Positions 39,849-49,467 of a DNA stretch of 64,000 nt are shown here, one piece after another. A program made the translations under genes and the position numbers. The notes under the pieces were generated by a model. The model was not told the DNA's origin, ran no database searches, and saw only the letters and a program-made list of their open reading frames with translations. Origin of the DNA: Providencia rettgeri (lineage in GTDB: Bacteria > Pseudomonadota > Gammaproteobacteria > Enterobacterales > Enterobacteriaceae); the NCBI RefSeq assembly GCF_013255915.1, contig NZ_CP053896.1:1674001-1738000 (forward strand), written 5' to 3'. How positions within the stretch are numbered: position 1 is the stretch's first letter; each line of letters opens with the position of its first letter.

Positions 39849-40889
39849 TTACTCAAGAATAAACATGCCGTATGGGTGGATCTGCAAATAGAGGTTTTCC
39901 CCGACAGAAGGTTGTAATTGAGTGGCATTAATTTGCAGCAACATTGATTGACCATGCCAATCAACAGTGACTTCATATTGAGGCCCCATATAAGCAACAT
40001 GAGTCACTGTACAGCGTTGGCTGTCTTCACCTTGTAAACTCAGCGTGATAGCTTCGGGACGAACCCCCACAGTTACCGCGGTTTTATCAGTAACAAACTG
40101 TTCTGGGCGTGGTAAGCGATAATTGAAAATATCCACGGAATCCGCACTGAGTGTCGCAGGGAAAATATTGGCATCCCCCATAAAGCTGGCCATAAATTTT
40201 GACGCTGGCTGGCGGTAGAGCTCTTGCGGTGAGCCGAGTTGCATGATTTTCCCTTTATTCATGACCAACACCATATCCGAAACCGCAAAGGCCTCGCTTT
40301 GGTCATGGGTAACATACAAAGAGGTGATATTAAACTGCTGCTGTAACTCACGGATTTTTTCACGCATGCTACGACGTAAATTTGCATCCAAGTTACTTAA
40401 TGGCTCATCGAACAACAGCACTTTTGGCTTAAGGATCAATGCGCGAGCTAAGGCAACTCGTTGCTGTTGTCCCCCAGAAATTTGGTCGACAAAGCGGTCA
40501 GCAAAACCAGCTAAATCAACTAATTCTAATGCCTCGTCAACTCGTTTTTTTATTTCGGCTTTGGGTAATCCTAACATTTTTAAGCCATAACCCACGTTGT
40601 CCCCCAAGGACATATGCGGGAACAGGGCATAAGATTGGAAAACCATACAGATATCGCGTTGTTGAATGGAACGGTCTGTCACATCTTCACCGTCAATAAA
40701 CATACGGCCTTCAGTCGGTTTTTCTAAGCCAGCCACTAAACGCAATACGGTGGTTTTACCGCAGCCTGATGGGCCGAGTAGGGTCACCATGCTACCTTGC
40801 GGAATTGAAAGACTTAAATCATCGATGACGGTATTGTTGCCAAAGCGTTTAGTCACATTTTTTAGTTCAACAAAATGATGTTGTGTCAT
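39849..40889 (-). CDS. afuC: Sugar-phosphate ABC importer ATP-binding protein AfuC-like
   Basis: A 346-residue ABC ATPase with Walker [11 protein letters not shown]-loop FQSYALFPH, signature [15 protein letters not shown], Walker B VLLFDEP, and a C-terminal TOBE domain. The start at 40889 follows GGAG; an upstream extension to 40952 overlaps afuB and lacks support. It resembles FbpC/AfuC, usually annotated as ferric transporters. The companion binding protein and the Uhp genes beside it favour import of hexose phosphates, as shown for AfuABC of Actinobacillus pleuropneumoniae. Confidence 0.88.
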   Translation of the reverse strand: MTQHHFVELKNVTKRFGNNTVIDDLSLSIPQGSMVTLLGPSGCGKTTVLRLVAGLEKPTEGRMFIDGEDVTDRSIQQRDICMVFQSYALFPHMSLGDNVGYGLKMLGLPKAEIKKRVDEALELVDLAGFADRFVDQISGGQQQRVALARALILKPKVLLFDEPLSNLDANLRRSMREKIRELQQQFNITSLYVTHDQSEAFAVSDMVLVMNKGKIMQLGSPQELYRQPASKFMASFMGDANIFPATLSADSVDIFNYRLPRPEQFVTDKTAVTVGVRPEAITLSLQGEDSQRCTVTHVAYMGPQYEVTVDWHGQSMLLQINATQLQPSVGENLYLQIHPYGMFILE

Positions 40890-40905
40890 GTCAGTTACTC
40901 CATGA

Positions 40906-42984
40906 TTACTGTGCATTTTTGGCTTTGGAACGTGAAACACGGGCTTCGCCAATCAAATAGTCAAATAAGAAAATAATTGCCAACATTACGACAATCAGGA
41001 TTGAGCCATAGGCAATGGCAACACCATATTCACCGTCTTCAACACGGTTCAAAATATAAGCTGTTGCGACGCGAGTATCTGGAGTAACCAAGAATACAAT
41101 CGCACTGACAGTGGTGATCGCGCGGACAAAGCTATAAATCAACGCCGATAAAATGGCTGGGCGCAACAAGGGTAATAGGATAAAGAAGATGGTACGCATT
41201 GAACCCGCTCGTAAGCTGAGTGACGCTTCATCCAATGATTTATCAATTTGCCCTAAACCTGCAATACCAGCACGGATACCCACAGGGACGTTACGCATGG
41301 TCATTGAAATAATGACGATGGCAGCCGTTCCCGTTAAATAAAACGGTGAGTCGTTAAAGGCTAAAATGTATGACACACCTGCCACGGTACCTGGAACCGC
41401 AAAACACAACATCGTCGTGAATTCGATGGTCTTTTTACCACGGAAGTCTTGGCGAACTACGATATAGGCGATAAGCAAGCCAAGAATAGCGGTGATTGGA
41501 GCGGCAATACCTGCATACAGAAGTGTATCTAACAATGACGGCCATGCACCATCGCTCATACCCTGACCAAATAATTTAATAAAATTATCTAAGGTTAATG
41601 TGTAATCAACACCCCAGTTCACGGTAAAGCTACCGTAGAAAATGCTACCGTATAACAATATGTTAAATGCAACCCAAATAGCTAAGAAGGTCGTTACAGT
41701 GGCAATTAACGATGTCGGTAATGGCTGGACATCACCACGGTAAGATTTCCCTGACACAGTGACATAGGAGCGTTTGCCTATCCACATATACTGAACGCAG
41801 AAGACTAAAAGTGAGAACACTAATAGTGATGCACCCAAGGTACTGGCGGCTTGATAATCTAACTGCGACCCAGTGATATAGAAGTAAATTTGCGTCGCGA
41901 GTACGTCGAAGTTACCACCTAAAACTAATGGGTTACTAAAGTCAGCCAATGATTGCACTATGACGATTAAAAATGCGTTTGCCAAAGCAGGTTTCAGTAA
42001 TGGCATAAACACATTAAAGAAAGTTTGGTAACGGTTGGCACGCAATGTATAAGACGCTTCTTCTAAAGATGGGTGAATAGTTTTAATCGCACCATCTAAA
42101 ATCATGAATGACATCGGGGTGAATGCTAGCACTTGCGCTAACCAAATTCCCGTAAAGCCATATAGCCAGTTGGTATTTTCAAGGCCCATATAGGTCGCAA
42201 GGAATTCGGTAATATACCCTGAACGCCCCATCATCAATGTGACCCCTAGACCGACGACAAATGGGGGAGTGACGATAGGCAAAATAGAAAAAACACGGCC
42301 AATGATGGCGGAGCGTTTAGCAATACGCGTTGTATAAATGGCTAAAATTAAACCAAAGAAAGTACAGCCAGCCCCTACCGCTAACGATAAAAATACTGAG
42401 TTAATAATAACTTGGACAATATGCGATTGTGTCAAAATTGCCACAAAGGCGAATGGTGCAAAGTCTCCATTTCCATCAGTAAACATTGGGATAAAAATAG
42501 CGACACTTGGGAACACAATAAACAGGGTTATTAAAGCAACAACGGTGATCAGTGAGCCAATAACAAACTGGTCTCCACCGAGCCACTCAAGGCGGGTTAA
42601 CGCCAATGTCATCACCATTCCCAAGGCGATAAATAGCACAATAGCTGAGTAACCTAACCCTTTTCCTTCAAAGTAGGAGGTTAAAATCACCACGGCGGCG
42701 GTGATAACAGCCACGCCAATATCGACGTAATGCCGTGTTTTATGATAACGATCCGCTGGTGTTAACGGGCGAATAAATAAAATAGAAGGTAATAAATACC
42801 AAAGCCAACTAATGTTTAGGCTACTCCAACCGTAAGCCGCTATGATCTCGTCTTGTGTTGAATCAAGTACGCCATAGTCTAGGCTCCAAGAAGGTAGTAA
42901 CGCGAAACCTAGCCATGCAATCAGCAACCAAAAGAATATGCTATCCTTTTTGGTTGGGGTCGATAAGGTTAGGGTTTGAGACAT
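40906..42984 (-). CDS. afuB: Sugar-phosphate ABC importer permease AfuB-like
   Basis: A 692-residue permease with two fused transmembrane domains, each with an EAA loop: [20 protein letters not shown] in the first half and [20 protein letters not shown] in the second. This is the FbpB/AfuB double-domain layout. The start MSQTLTLS at 42984 follows AGGGGGA and is preferred over 43020. afuC starts 16 bp downstream. A 93-bp ERIC-type element lies just upstream, between it and afuA. Confidence 0.88.
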   Translation of the reverse strand: MSQTLTLSTPTKKDSIFFWLLIAWLGFALLPSWSLDYGVLDSTQDEIIAAYGWSSLNISWLWYLLPSILFIRPLTPADRYHKTRHYVDIGVAVITAAVVILTSYFEGKGLGYSAIVLFIALGMVMTLALTRLEWLGGDQFVIGSLITVVALITLFIVFPSVAIFIPMFTDGNGDFAPFAFVAILTQSHIVQVIINSVFLSLAVGAGCTFFGLILAIYTTRIAKRSAIIGRVFSILPIVTPPFVVGLGVTLMMGRSGYITEFLATYMGLENTNWLYGFTGIWLAQVLAFTPMSFMILDGAIKTIHPSLEEASYTLRANRYQTFFNVFMPLLKPALANAFLIVIVQSLADFSNPLVLGGNFDVLATQIYFYITGSQLDYQAASTLGASLLVFSLLVFCVQYMWIGKRSYVTVSGKSYRGDVQPLPTSLIATVTTFLAIWVAFNILLYGSIFYGSFTVNWGVDYTLTLDNFIKLFGQGMSDGAWPSLLDTLLYAGIAAPITAILGLLIAYIVVRQDFRGKKTIEFTTMLCFAVPGTVAGVSYILAFNDSPFYLTGTAAIVIISMTMRNVPVGIRAGIAGLGQIDKSLDEASLSLRAGSMRTIFFILLPLLRPAILSALIYSFVRAITTVSAIVFLVTPDTRVATAYILNRVEDGEYGVAIAYGSILIVVMLAIIFLFDYLIGEARVSRSKAKNAQ

Positions 42985-43010
42985 AGTTCCCCCTAAGCTC
43001 GTCATATTTT

Positions 43011-43103
43011 GTGCTGTCACGGTATTGGCTTCACTCCGTTACCCTAGTCACATACTTATGTATGCTCCTAGGGATAACGTCACTTGCCGCCTAGTGACAA
43101 CAC
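43011..43103. repeat. Single ERIC-type element between afuA and afuB
   Basis: The ERIC core (CCCTAGTCACATAC, then GTATGCTCCTAGGGATAA) is identical to the array at 8272 except for one base in the loop. It is flanked by terminal inverted repeats GTGCTGTCAC (43011-43020) and GTGACAACAC (43094-43103). This shorter version lacks the outer part of the 125-bp unit. Confidence 0.8.
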
Positions 43104-43186
43104 TCATAATTTGAAGCTTAATTAAATTAATTTTTTATTTTAGTTAAGTAAGTGCTCAGTGCGGCAAGTTAACGCCGCACTTAATG

Positions 43187-44218
43187 CTATTTGCTCATTT
43201 TGACTTCAGTAACCCATTTATTGATAAGGTTTTTACGGACGTCAGCATCACCGTATTTATCCATATCGTAATTAATTAGGTTCAAATCATTGAGTTTTAA
43301 TGAAATAGGCGAGGATTCTGCCGTTGTGTTGGTTAAGATTTGGTAAGATTTCCCTTCTTTCCAGCTCAGCTCTTGAGCTTCTTTCGATAAGACGAAATCA
43401 ACGAATAATTTGGCGTTGTCCATATTACGCGCGTTTTTCAGGATACTGATCCCGCCGATTTCATAGCCTGTTCCTTCACAAGGAGCGATGAGTTCTAACG
43501 GCGCACCGTTTTCCACTTCTAATGAATAATCATGCAAGAAGCCAATACCAATTGCCGACTCACCACGAGCCGCATTACGTGCTGGAGCAATACCTGACTT
43601 GGTATATTGTGATATGTTAGCATTTAATTTTTTTAGATAATCAAAGGCTTGCTCATTTCCCCATAATTGGTCGAAAGTGGCTAATGCAGTATAAGCTGTC
43701 CCTGAACTTTGTGGGTCTGCGATTTGAATTTCGCCTTTATACTCAGGTTTTGTTAAATCTTTCCAGCAAGTTGGGATCGGCAAACCTTTTTCTTTTAAGC
43801 GGTCTTTATTGACACCGAAGCCTAAAATACCGATGTAAACTGCGGAAGAATAGTTACCTTTACGTTTTGCTGGGTCTTGGAACTGCGGCATAATTTCAGA
43901 CAGATTTGGCGACTTGTATGGCTCAAGTAAATCCATTTCTCCTGCTTGTGAATGAGGGTCTAATGTACCGCCATACCACACGTCAGCTTGTGGGTTACGT
44001 TTTTCAGCCTCAATTTTGGCTAAAGTACTACCAGAACCGTTACGTACAAAGGTGGTTTTGACATCGTATTTTTTCGCAAAAGCTTGCGTTTCAGTTTCAC
44101 ACATGGCGTTAGTGGCGCTACAGTAAACAACCAAACGGCCCGCAGCATTTGCAGTGGTAGAAATAGCCGCTAGCGATAAACCAGCAGCGATGAGCGTAGA
44201 GAGAGTTTTCAGTTTCAT
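43187..44218 (-). CDS. afuA: Sugar-phosphate-binding periplasmic protein AfuA-like
   Basis: A 343-residue substrate-binding protein with a signal peptide (LIAAGLSLAAISTTANAA). The mature start RLVVYCSATNAMCETETQAF, NGSGSTLAKIEAEKRNPQAD and VWYGGTLDPHSQAGEMDLLE match AfuA, which binds glucose and fructose 6-phosphates, as I recall it. The two adjacent tyrosines that bind iron in FbpA-type proteins are not evident. It is the first transporter gene, 15 bp after uhpC, so importer and regulators appear co-transcribed. Confidence 0.88.
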   Translation of the reverse strand: MKLKTLSTLIAAGLSLAAISTTANAAGRLVVYCSATNAMCETETQAFAKKYDVKTTFVRNGSGSTLAKIEAEKRNPQADVWYGGTLDPHSQAGEMDLLEPYKSPNLSEIMPQFQDPAKRKGNYSSAVYIGILGFGVNKDRLKEKGLPIPTCWKDLTKPEYKGEIQIADPQSSGTAYTALATFDQLWGNEQAFDYLKKLNANISQYTKSGIAPARNAARGESAIGIGFLHDYSLEVENGAPLELIAPCEGTGYEIGGISILKNARNMDNAKLFVDFVLSKEAQELSWKEGKSYQILTNTTAESSPISLKLNDLNLINYDMDKYGDADVRKNLINKWVTEVKMSK

Positions 44219-44232
44219 TTTCAGTCCTTTAT

Positions 44233-45558
44233 TCAGGTTTTATTATCAGAGGGTGAAACGGTGCCTGCTAAATGCTCTCGCTTGCTGACATTGGCAATCA
44301 ATAGAGGCATTAGCAGTAATCCCATCAAAGCCGCAGCACTGGCCAGTAAAGAAAACATCCCTGACCAACCATAATGTGCAATGACTTGAGAGAGTGGCCA
44401 TCCCGCAATTGCCGCCCCTAAATAGGCGTACAATCCAAGATAGCCCGTTACCGCCCCAGCTGCTTTTTTATGACAATATTCTGTTGCAGCTAAGCCGATT
44501 AACATTTGCGGTCCAAACACAAAAAATCCGATAGCAAAGAAACATACAGCCAATAAAGCGTAGTGATGAATTGGTGTTAACCATAAGGCGCTAACTGAGA
44601 CACAAAGCCCCAAAGAAAACAGTAGGATCATTGGCGCTCGTTGGCCGCGAAATAGGATATCAGAGCCCCAGCCAGAGCAGAGAGCACCTAATAATCCCCC
44701 CAATTCAAATAACGATAATGTTGCATTTGCACTGAGTAAATTAGTGCCATGTTTCTCTGTTAACCATAAATTCCCCCAATCGTTTATCGCCATGCGAATG
44801 AGATAAACCAAAATATAGGAGAAACCCAGTAACCAAATCATACGGTTAAAAATAATGGCATCTTTTAAAATCGTTAACATTGGCATGGGAGGGGACAAAC
44901 GCTCTTGGCGTAGCTCCAACACATCTTGTCGCCATTGCCCCACGCTTGGAAGCTGTTCTTCTTGTGGTGTGCCACGTAATTGGCGGCACAGCCATAACCC
45001 AATGATGACTCCAATAACGCCAGGGACAATTAATGCCATTTGCCAGCTGTACTGGGTTGCCAATAATGCCGTTAGCAGAGGCAGTAACATTCCCCCTAGG
45101 TTGATGGAAATATTCCACAGCCCCCACCAAAACCCACGTTCATTGCGTGAATACCAGTGCGTTAGAATGCGTGCGCAAGGTGGCCAGCCCCAGCCTTGAA
45201 AAAAGCCATTTAGTGTCCACACGATTAATAACGCCGGAAACGATAAGCAATAGGCAAAAATAATATTTAGTAGCCCTGTCATCACTAAGCCGACACCCAT
45301 AAACCAACGGTATCCGGTGATATCGTGGAAAATTCCCGATAAAAACTTAGAAATACCGTAGGTTAAATAAAATGCAGTCGCTATCCAGCCAATATCGCTT
45401 TTATCGAGAAACAGCTCGTTTTGCATGACAGGCATCACGAAGTTAAAACTCTTTCGCGTAAGGTAAAAAGTGGCATAACCAATAATCATTGATAGCATTA
45501 AGCGGCGACGCCAAAAACGATACGTGTTATCCAGACTCAAGGTGTCTTTACCTGTCAT
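44233..45558 (-). CDS. uhpC: Membrane sensor for hexose phosphate UhpC-like
   Basis: UhpC is a major-facilitator protein that senses external glucose 6-phosphate and signals through UhpB rather than mainly transporting. The 441-residue protein (E. coli 439) has RFWRRRLMLSMIIGYATFYL, TRKSFNF, GWGWPPCARILTHWYSRNER and FFVFGPQMLIGLAATE, closely matching UhpC. The ATG at 45558 is chosen over an in-frame TTG at 45582. It lies between uhpB and afuA. Some transport function cannot be excluded. Confidence 0.88.
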   Translation of the reverse strand: MTGKDTLSLDNTYRFWRRRLMLSMIIGYATFYLTRKSFNFVMPVMQNELFLDKSDIGWIATAFYLTYGISKFLSGIFHDITGYRWFMGVGLVMTGLLNIIFAYCLSFPALLIVWTLNGFFQGWGWPPCARILTHWYSRNERGFWWGLWNISINLGGMLLPLLTALLATQYSWQMALIVPGVIGVIIGLWLCRQLRGTPQEEQLPSVGQWRQDVLELRQERLSPPMPMLTILKDAIIFNRMIWLLGFSYILVYLIRMAINDWGNLWLTEKHGTNLLSANATLSLFELGGLLGALCSGWGSDILFRGQRAPMILLFSLGLCVSVSALWLTPIHHYALLAVCFFAIGFFVFGPQMLIGLAATEYCHKKAAGAVTGYLGLYAYLGAAIAGWPLSQVIAHYGWSGMFSLLASAAALMGLLLMPLLIANVSKREHLAGTVSPSDNKT

Positions 45559-45629
45559 AGGGCGGTTTCTCTTGTTAGGCAAAATGTAATCAAGTTTTTA
45601 ACAAAAAGGATGAGAGAAGGTATTAGGGG

Positions 45630-45648
45630 ACTAGGAATTATTCCTAGT
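45630..45648. promoter_or_regulatory. 19-bp palindrome upstream of uhpC
   Basis: ACTAGGAA-TTA-TTCCTAGT is a perfect inverted repeat in the 106-bp gap between uhpB and uhpC. Position and symmetry suit a NarL/LuxR-type regulator such as UhpA acting on uhpC-afuABC. On the plus strand TTTT follows, so a terminator-like role is possible but in the wrong direction. Confidence 0.45.
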
Positions 45649-45664
45649 TTTGCGATGTTTTATC

Positions 45665-47191
45665 TCAAAATGTGGGCAAGTTAACACTTATTTGTGTTCC
45701 GTTTTGTGTGGTCAATGTCCAGTCACCACCTAAGGCTCGAACTCGCTCCTCAATACCGCGCAAACCAAAGCCACTCGTGCGTTTGCTAAATGGAATACCA
45801 ACACCATTGTCATCAACAACTAGCTGGATCGAGTCACCTATTTGCTTAAGAGATATGTGAATTTGTGTGGCTTTTGCATGTTTACTGATATTGTTAAGTA
45901 ATTCTTGGACGAGGCGATAAAGTGTAAATAAAACCGTTTCATTGATCGGCGTTTCTTGTAAGCCATAATGAAAGTGACATTGAATATTATTCTGTGGAAA
46001 AGAAAATTCAGTAATTAAGTGCTTAAGTGCATTTTCAAGGGACATTTCATCCAATACGGGAGGGCGCAATTGGCGCAATAATTGCCGCGTAGATTGGTGA
46101 ATTTGCTGAGCTAGTTCATTTATTTGACTTGCTGCTTGGTGGCTGATGTCGTCAGACGCTGTTTTTTTCACTAGCATTGACTGAATTTGGATGGCAGTAA
46201 TATTTTGCCCAATTTCATCATGCAACTCGCGAGCAATCGCTTTTTTGATATCTTCCTCGGTATGAACGAGTTGTAACATTAAGTCGCGTCGCGCTTTTAG
46301 CTCTTGCTCTAAGCGTTGTCGGTAGCGTTGTAGGTTACTCGCCAGTTGTTTTTGTCGGCTAATTGCTATCCCAAGCCCAATGCCAATTAAGGCTTGGGAA
46401 CTGAGAAACATTTCTAGCTCTTCTAAATCAACAAAGGCACCGTGAAATTGCCGTGCAAAAGTAATAATTAAACTGCCTAATAATGCAGAAAGTACGCCGC
46501 CCTGCCAACCATAGCGATAAGCCATAAAAACATTAGGAATAAAGACGAGTAGGACAATTAACCGCTCAATTTCGGGGGCAAAAAAGACTTGGGCACTCAA
46601 CCCAACGACACAGAATAGAAAACACCAAACTATTAAAGAGGTTCGTAATTGTTTATCTGGCGTTCCATAATCAAGGAGCATTTGGTAGTGCTGCTCGTGG
46701 AGATATTCATAAATAAGGTAAACAAAAGGAGAGAGTAGTATTCCTCCGGTGAATGTTGTTAGGAATAATTGGCTAATGGAATAAGATGATAACCCACTGA
46801 ATAATAAAGCGTGTAATACACTATTTGCGGCGACACCTGCGAGCAATAATAGTAATCGTTGCCAATATAACGTATAGCGCCACCAAATGTTTTGAATGAC
46901 GAAGGCAACACCGAGACTCAATAATGGAGATAACAGTAAAACAGGTTGGAAGAGCAGTTGCTCTGATGATAACCAAAAATTTAATATCCCCTCGCTGAGT
47001 AGTAGTGTTGGCCAGTAACGTCGCCACAGGATAATCATCAATGCTAGGCGCAAGCCTTGCGGAAGAAATAAAGTTGCTTGAAAACTGTTTTGACTTAAAT
47101 AAAAGCCGATGATCCACAACCCAATCCATAACAGAGAATAGGTAAAAAATAGAAAGATGGACTGCAGTGTTAAACGTAAGCTTTTATTCAT
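45665..47191 (-). CDS. uhpB: Sensor histidine kinase UhpB-like
   Basis: UhpB is the kinase partner of UhpC. The 508-residue protein has an N-terminal MASE1-type membrane domain with about eight spans (residues 10-280), a linker coiled coil, the HisKA_3 phosphoacceptor His324 in IARELHDEIGQN, and an HATPase with VVDDNGVGIPF and GFGLRGIEERVRALGG. This is the NarX/UhpB class. uhpA precedes it by 7 bp. Confidence 0.92.
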   Translation of the reverse strand: MNKSLRLTLQSIFLFFTYSLLWIGLWIIGFYLSQNSFQATLFLPQGLRLALMIILWRRYWPTLLLSEGILNFWLSSEQLLFQPVLLLSPLLSLGVAFVIQNIWWRYTLYWQRLLLLLAGVAANSVLHALLFSGLSSYSISQLFLTTFTGGILLSPFVYLIYEYLHEQHYQMLLDYGTPDKQLRTSLIVWCFLFCVVGLSAQVFFAPEIERLIVLLVFIPNVFMAYRYGWQGGVLSALLGSLIITFARQFHGAFVDLEELEMFLSSQALIGIGLGIAISRQKQLASNLQRYRQRLEQELKARRDLMLQLVHTEEDIKKAIARELHDEIGQNITAIQIQSMLVKKTASDDISHQAASQINELAQQIHQSTRQLLRQLRPPVLDEMSLENALKHLITEFSFPQNNIQCHFHYGLQETPINETVLFTLYRLVQELLNNISKHAKATQIHISLKQIGDSIQLVVDDNGVGIPFSKRTSGFGLRGIEERVRALGGDWTLTTQNGTQISVNLPTF

Positions 47192-47198
47192 GCCGAAA

Positions 47199-47825
47199 TT
47201 ACCTTGATATTAGGTTATGCTCTAACGCGTAATGAACAAGGTCGATGGTATTTTCGCATTGTAATTTGCCTAATATATTTGCACGATGCACATGCACAGT
47301 TTTATGGCTTAATTCAAGTTGCTCTGCGATCACTTTTACACTCAAGCCAGCAACTAATAAATCAAACACTTCCCGTTCCCGAGGCGTGAGTTCTTGTAGA
47401 CTTTGCTGCTGTTGGGGTGAGTGGCGTAACGCTCTCATGGCATCGGCGCATAGGTAGCAGCCTCCTTGGTGTACTGAGCGAACCGCTTGCACTAATTCTT
47501 CAGGGCCACAGCGTTTAGTTAAATACGCACTGGCTCCAGCATCTAAAGCACTTTGCACAAAAGCGGGGGTATCATAAATACTCAAGATAATGGTGCGAAA
47601 ATCCGGCTTTTTTTGGCGCAACCGTGATAAAAGTTGCAGGCCGTTCTCATCTGGCATCGAAATATCCATGATGGCAACATCAATATCTAAATTAAGCAAA
47701 TTAGGCCAAGCTTCTTGAGCATTAGCATATTGCCCGACAACCGAAATATCAGGTTCAAGTGTTAATAGTTGTGCGAAGCCAGAACGCACAACGATATGGT
47801 CATCAACTAACGCGATTTTTATCAT
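47199..47825 (-). CDS. uhpA: Response regulator UhpA-like
   Basis: A 208-residue NarL-family regulator. The receiver domain has Asp8, Asp9, the phosphorylated Asp54 (AIMDISMPDENG) and Lys in AYLTKRCGPEE; the C-terminal LuxR helix-turn-helix is LTPREREVFDLL to LSHKTVHVHRANIL. MIKIALVDDH at 47825 matches the family start; a TTG at 47837 is less likely. It should activate the downstream uhpC-afuABC genes in response to external sugar phosphate. Confidence 0.92.
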   Translation of the reverse strand: MIKIALVDDHIVVRSGFAQLLTLEPDISVVGQYANAQEAWPNLLNLDIDVAIMDISMPDENGLQLLSRLRQKKPDFRTIILSIYDTPAFVQSALDAGASAYLTKRCGPEELVQAVRSVHQGGCYLCADAMRALRHSPQQQQSLQELTPREREVFDLLVAGLSVKVIAEQLELSHKTVHVHRANILGKLQCENTIDLVHYALEHNLISR

Positions 47826-47982
47826 ATTTTTTATCAATTTGATGAGTAGGGTATTGGCAAATCTTATAGCAAGACGAACAGGGATAAGCTACTAACATAA
47901 TTTAAAATTCTGATATTCATCAGGTATTTTCTTTAATTATCCTGCTTTAGTGCTTTGATTGTATAAAGCAGGATAGCGGACG

Positions 47983-49008
47983 TTAAATGGGGTATGCTTC
48001 AATAATGGAAATATGACATTGTGTTGAAATAATTTGTTTTAATTGTAAGTTTGCTTGATTTAGCAGTGAATTGAACTCAGTTTCTGTGCGTTCATGGCCT
48101 TCATCAAATAAAACCATCTGTACTAAATCCATATTTTTACTGAAGTGGGGGTGATTGTCGTTGGTAACAATATTTTCAATGATTAGTAACTTAGAGTTAG
48201 GACTCATCGACTTTCTAATTGTTTTAAGTATCTTTATTGCAACAGTATCTGACCAATTATGAGTAATATACTTGAGTAAATAAATATCAGCTTCAGGGCA
48301 GGCTTCAAGAAATGAGCCAGCTTGGATGCTCCAACGGGGGGGGGCATCTAGTTGATTAAGAATATGTTTTTCTAATACTTGGGCTTTATCAAATAATATG
48401 CCTTTTAATGTTAAATTTGCTTTCATAACCTCTAAAAGTAACCCACCACAGCCGCCGCCAATGTCTGCAACGAGAGCGTTATCTGGGAAACTATAACTTT
48501 CTACGACAAATGCATTTTCTAATTTACTTACAGACGAAATGCCTTCGTGGAAATTATCACTATCAGTAATTCGTTCATCCCAATATTCATAAAAACTCAT
48601 TCCAAACATGCTGTTAAACAAATGGGGTTCAAACGCGCTGCGGTGTAACTCGCCTGCGGGTAACCAGAACGAAGGGTCAGTAAACATCAATACCGCTTGC
48701 CGTAATGAAAACGTATTCTTTTCAGATAAATATTGTGCGGCGGGTGTGAGGTCAAATTTGTTATCAGGGGTTAGCTTAAAAATATCTTTAGTGGCTAATA
48801 ATCGTAATAATCGAGTGAGTTCTCGGGGATTTGCTCCCGTTTCTTTGGCGAGTTCTTCAGCTGTTTTGGAACCTGATTGTAATGCTTCTGCAATACGCAG
48901 TTTCACCGCGGCACGTAGTGCAGCTTGGTATAAATAGCCAATAGATTGCTCTAAAATATGTAAAGCTGGTTGAAGATCCTGCATAGGTAATGAGGGCATT
49001 TTATTCAT
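47983..49008 (-). CDS. SAM-dependent O-methyltransferase (Methyltransf_2 family)
   Basis: A 341-residue enzyme with an N-terminal dimerising winged-helix domain (about residues 10-100, LRIAEALQSGSKTAEELAKE) and a C-terminal Rossmann methyltransferase. The SAM loop is VADIGGGCGGLLLEVM near residue 180. Relatives (acetylserotonin, flavonoid, polyketide and phenazine O-methyltransferases) act on hydroxylated small molecules. No biosynthetic genes surround it, so the substrate is unknown. It stands alone between uhpA and the glmY control region. Confidence 0.82.
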   Translation of the reverse strand: MNKMPSLPMQDLQPALHILEQSIGYLYQAALRAAVKLRIAEALQSGSKTAEELAKETGANPRELTRLLRLLATKDIFKLTPDNKFDLTPAAQYLSEKNTFSLRQAVLMFTDPSFWLPAGELHRSAFEPHLFNSMFGMSFYEYWDERITDSDNFHEGISSVSKLENAFVVESYSFPDNALVADIGGGCGGLLLEVMKANLTLKGILFDKAQVLEKHILNQLDAPPRWSIQAGSFLEACPEADIYLLKYITHNWSDTVAIKILKTIRKSMSPNSKLLIIENIVTNDNHPHFSKNMDLVQMVLFDEGHERTETEFNSLLNQANLQLKQIISTQCHISIIEAYPI

Positions 49009-49220
49009 AAATACACCTTAAACGAGAAAGTAACAATAAAATATAATGATTGGTAAAGTATCTCTGCTGTTTTTATTATAGATGGATTTAACCAAAGTCA
49101 AATATATCAATTACATATTTTTGTCTTGCTCTCTATCTTAATTAGTGCCTTACGGTAAATCATTAATTATTCTAATTTAATTTATATTAAGTGTATATTT
49201 AATGTGTGATTAAACGACAG

Positions 49221-49238
49221 TGTCTTAAATAAGAGACA
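49221..49238 (+). promoter_or_regulatory. GlrR-binding site 1
   Basis: TGTC-N10-GACA, the GlrR (QseF) recognition pattern, at -246 relative to the GlmY start. Confidence 0.75.
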
Positions 49239-49253
49239 AACACACTATAGCCG

Positions 49254-49271
49254 TGTCTCCAAAAGGCGACA
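49254..49271 (+). promoter_or_regulatory. GlrR-binding site 2
   Basis: Second exact TGTC-N10-GACA, 33 bp (three helical turns) from site 1. Confidence 0.75.
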
Positions 49272-49316
49272 TTTATCTTATTGATATTTAAGGTATTTGA
49301 AAATGAGCTAATCGGG

Positions 49317-49334
49317 TGTCATAAATTAGCGACA
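49317..49334 (+). promoter_or_regulatory. GlrR-binding site 3
   Basis: Third exact TGTC-N10-GACA, 63 bp (six helical turns) from site 2 and about 107 bp upstream of the -24 element. Confidence 0.75.
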
Positions 49335-49440
49335 CTTAAGAAAAAACAGTAAGCGGGTACGGTGTATTAAAAAGTAGCTAAAGTGGGATTAAAAATAAAT
49401 TTTGTTTTTAATCATGTAGATATAAAATTTCTTGAAAAGT

Positions 49441-49456
49441 TGGCACGGCTTGTGCA
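49441..49456 (+). promoter_or_regulatory. Sigma-54 promoter of glmY
   Basis: TGGCACGGCTTGTGCA has GG (-24) and GC (-12) separated by 10 bp, as required for sigma-54. The predicted start is 49468, exactly where the RNA begins by comparison with E. coli GlmY. Confidence 0.82.
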
Positions 49457-49467
49457 TAATAATATTC

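Noticed and set aside
39849-44218. Ferric iron ABC transporter (FbpABC)
   Set aside because: Domain layout is shared, but the binding protein resembles AfuA and the genes follow uhpABC, which favours sugar phosphates. Iron was not formally excluded.
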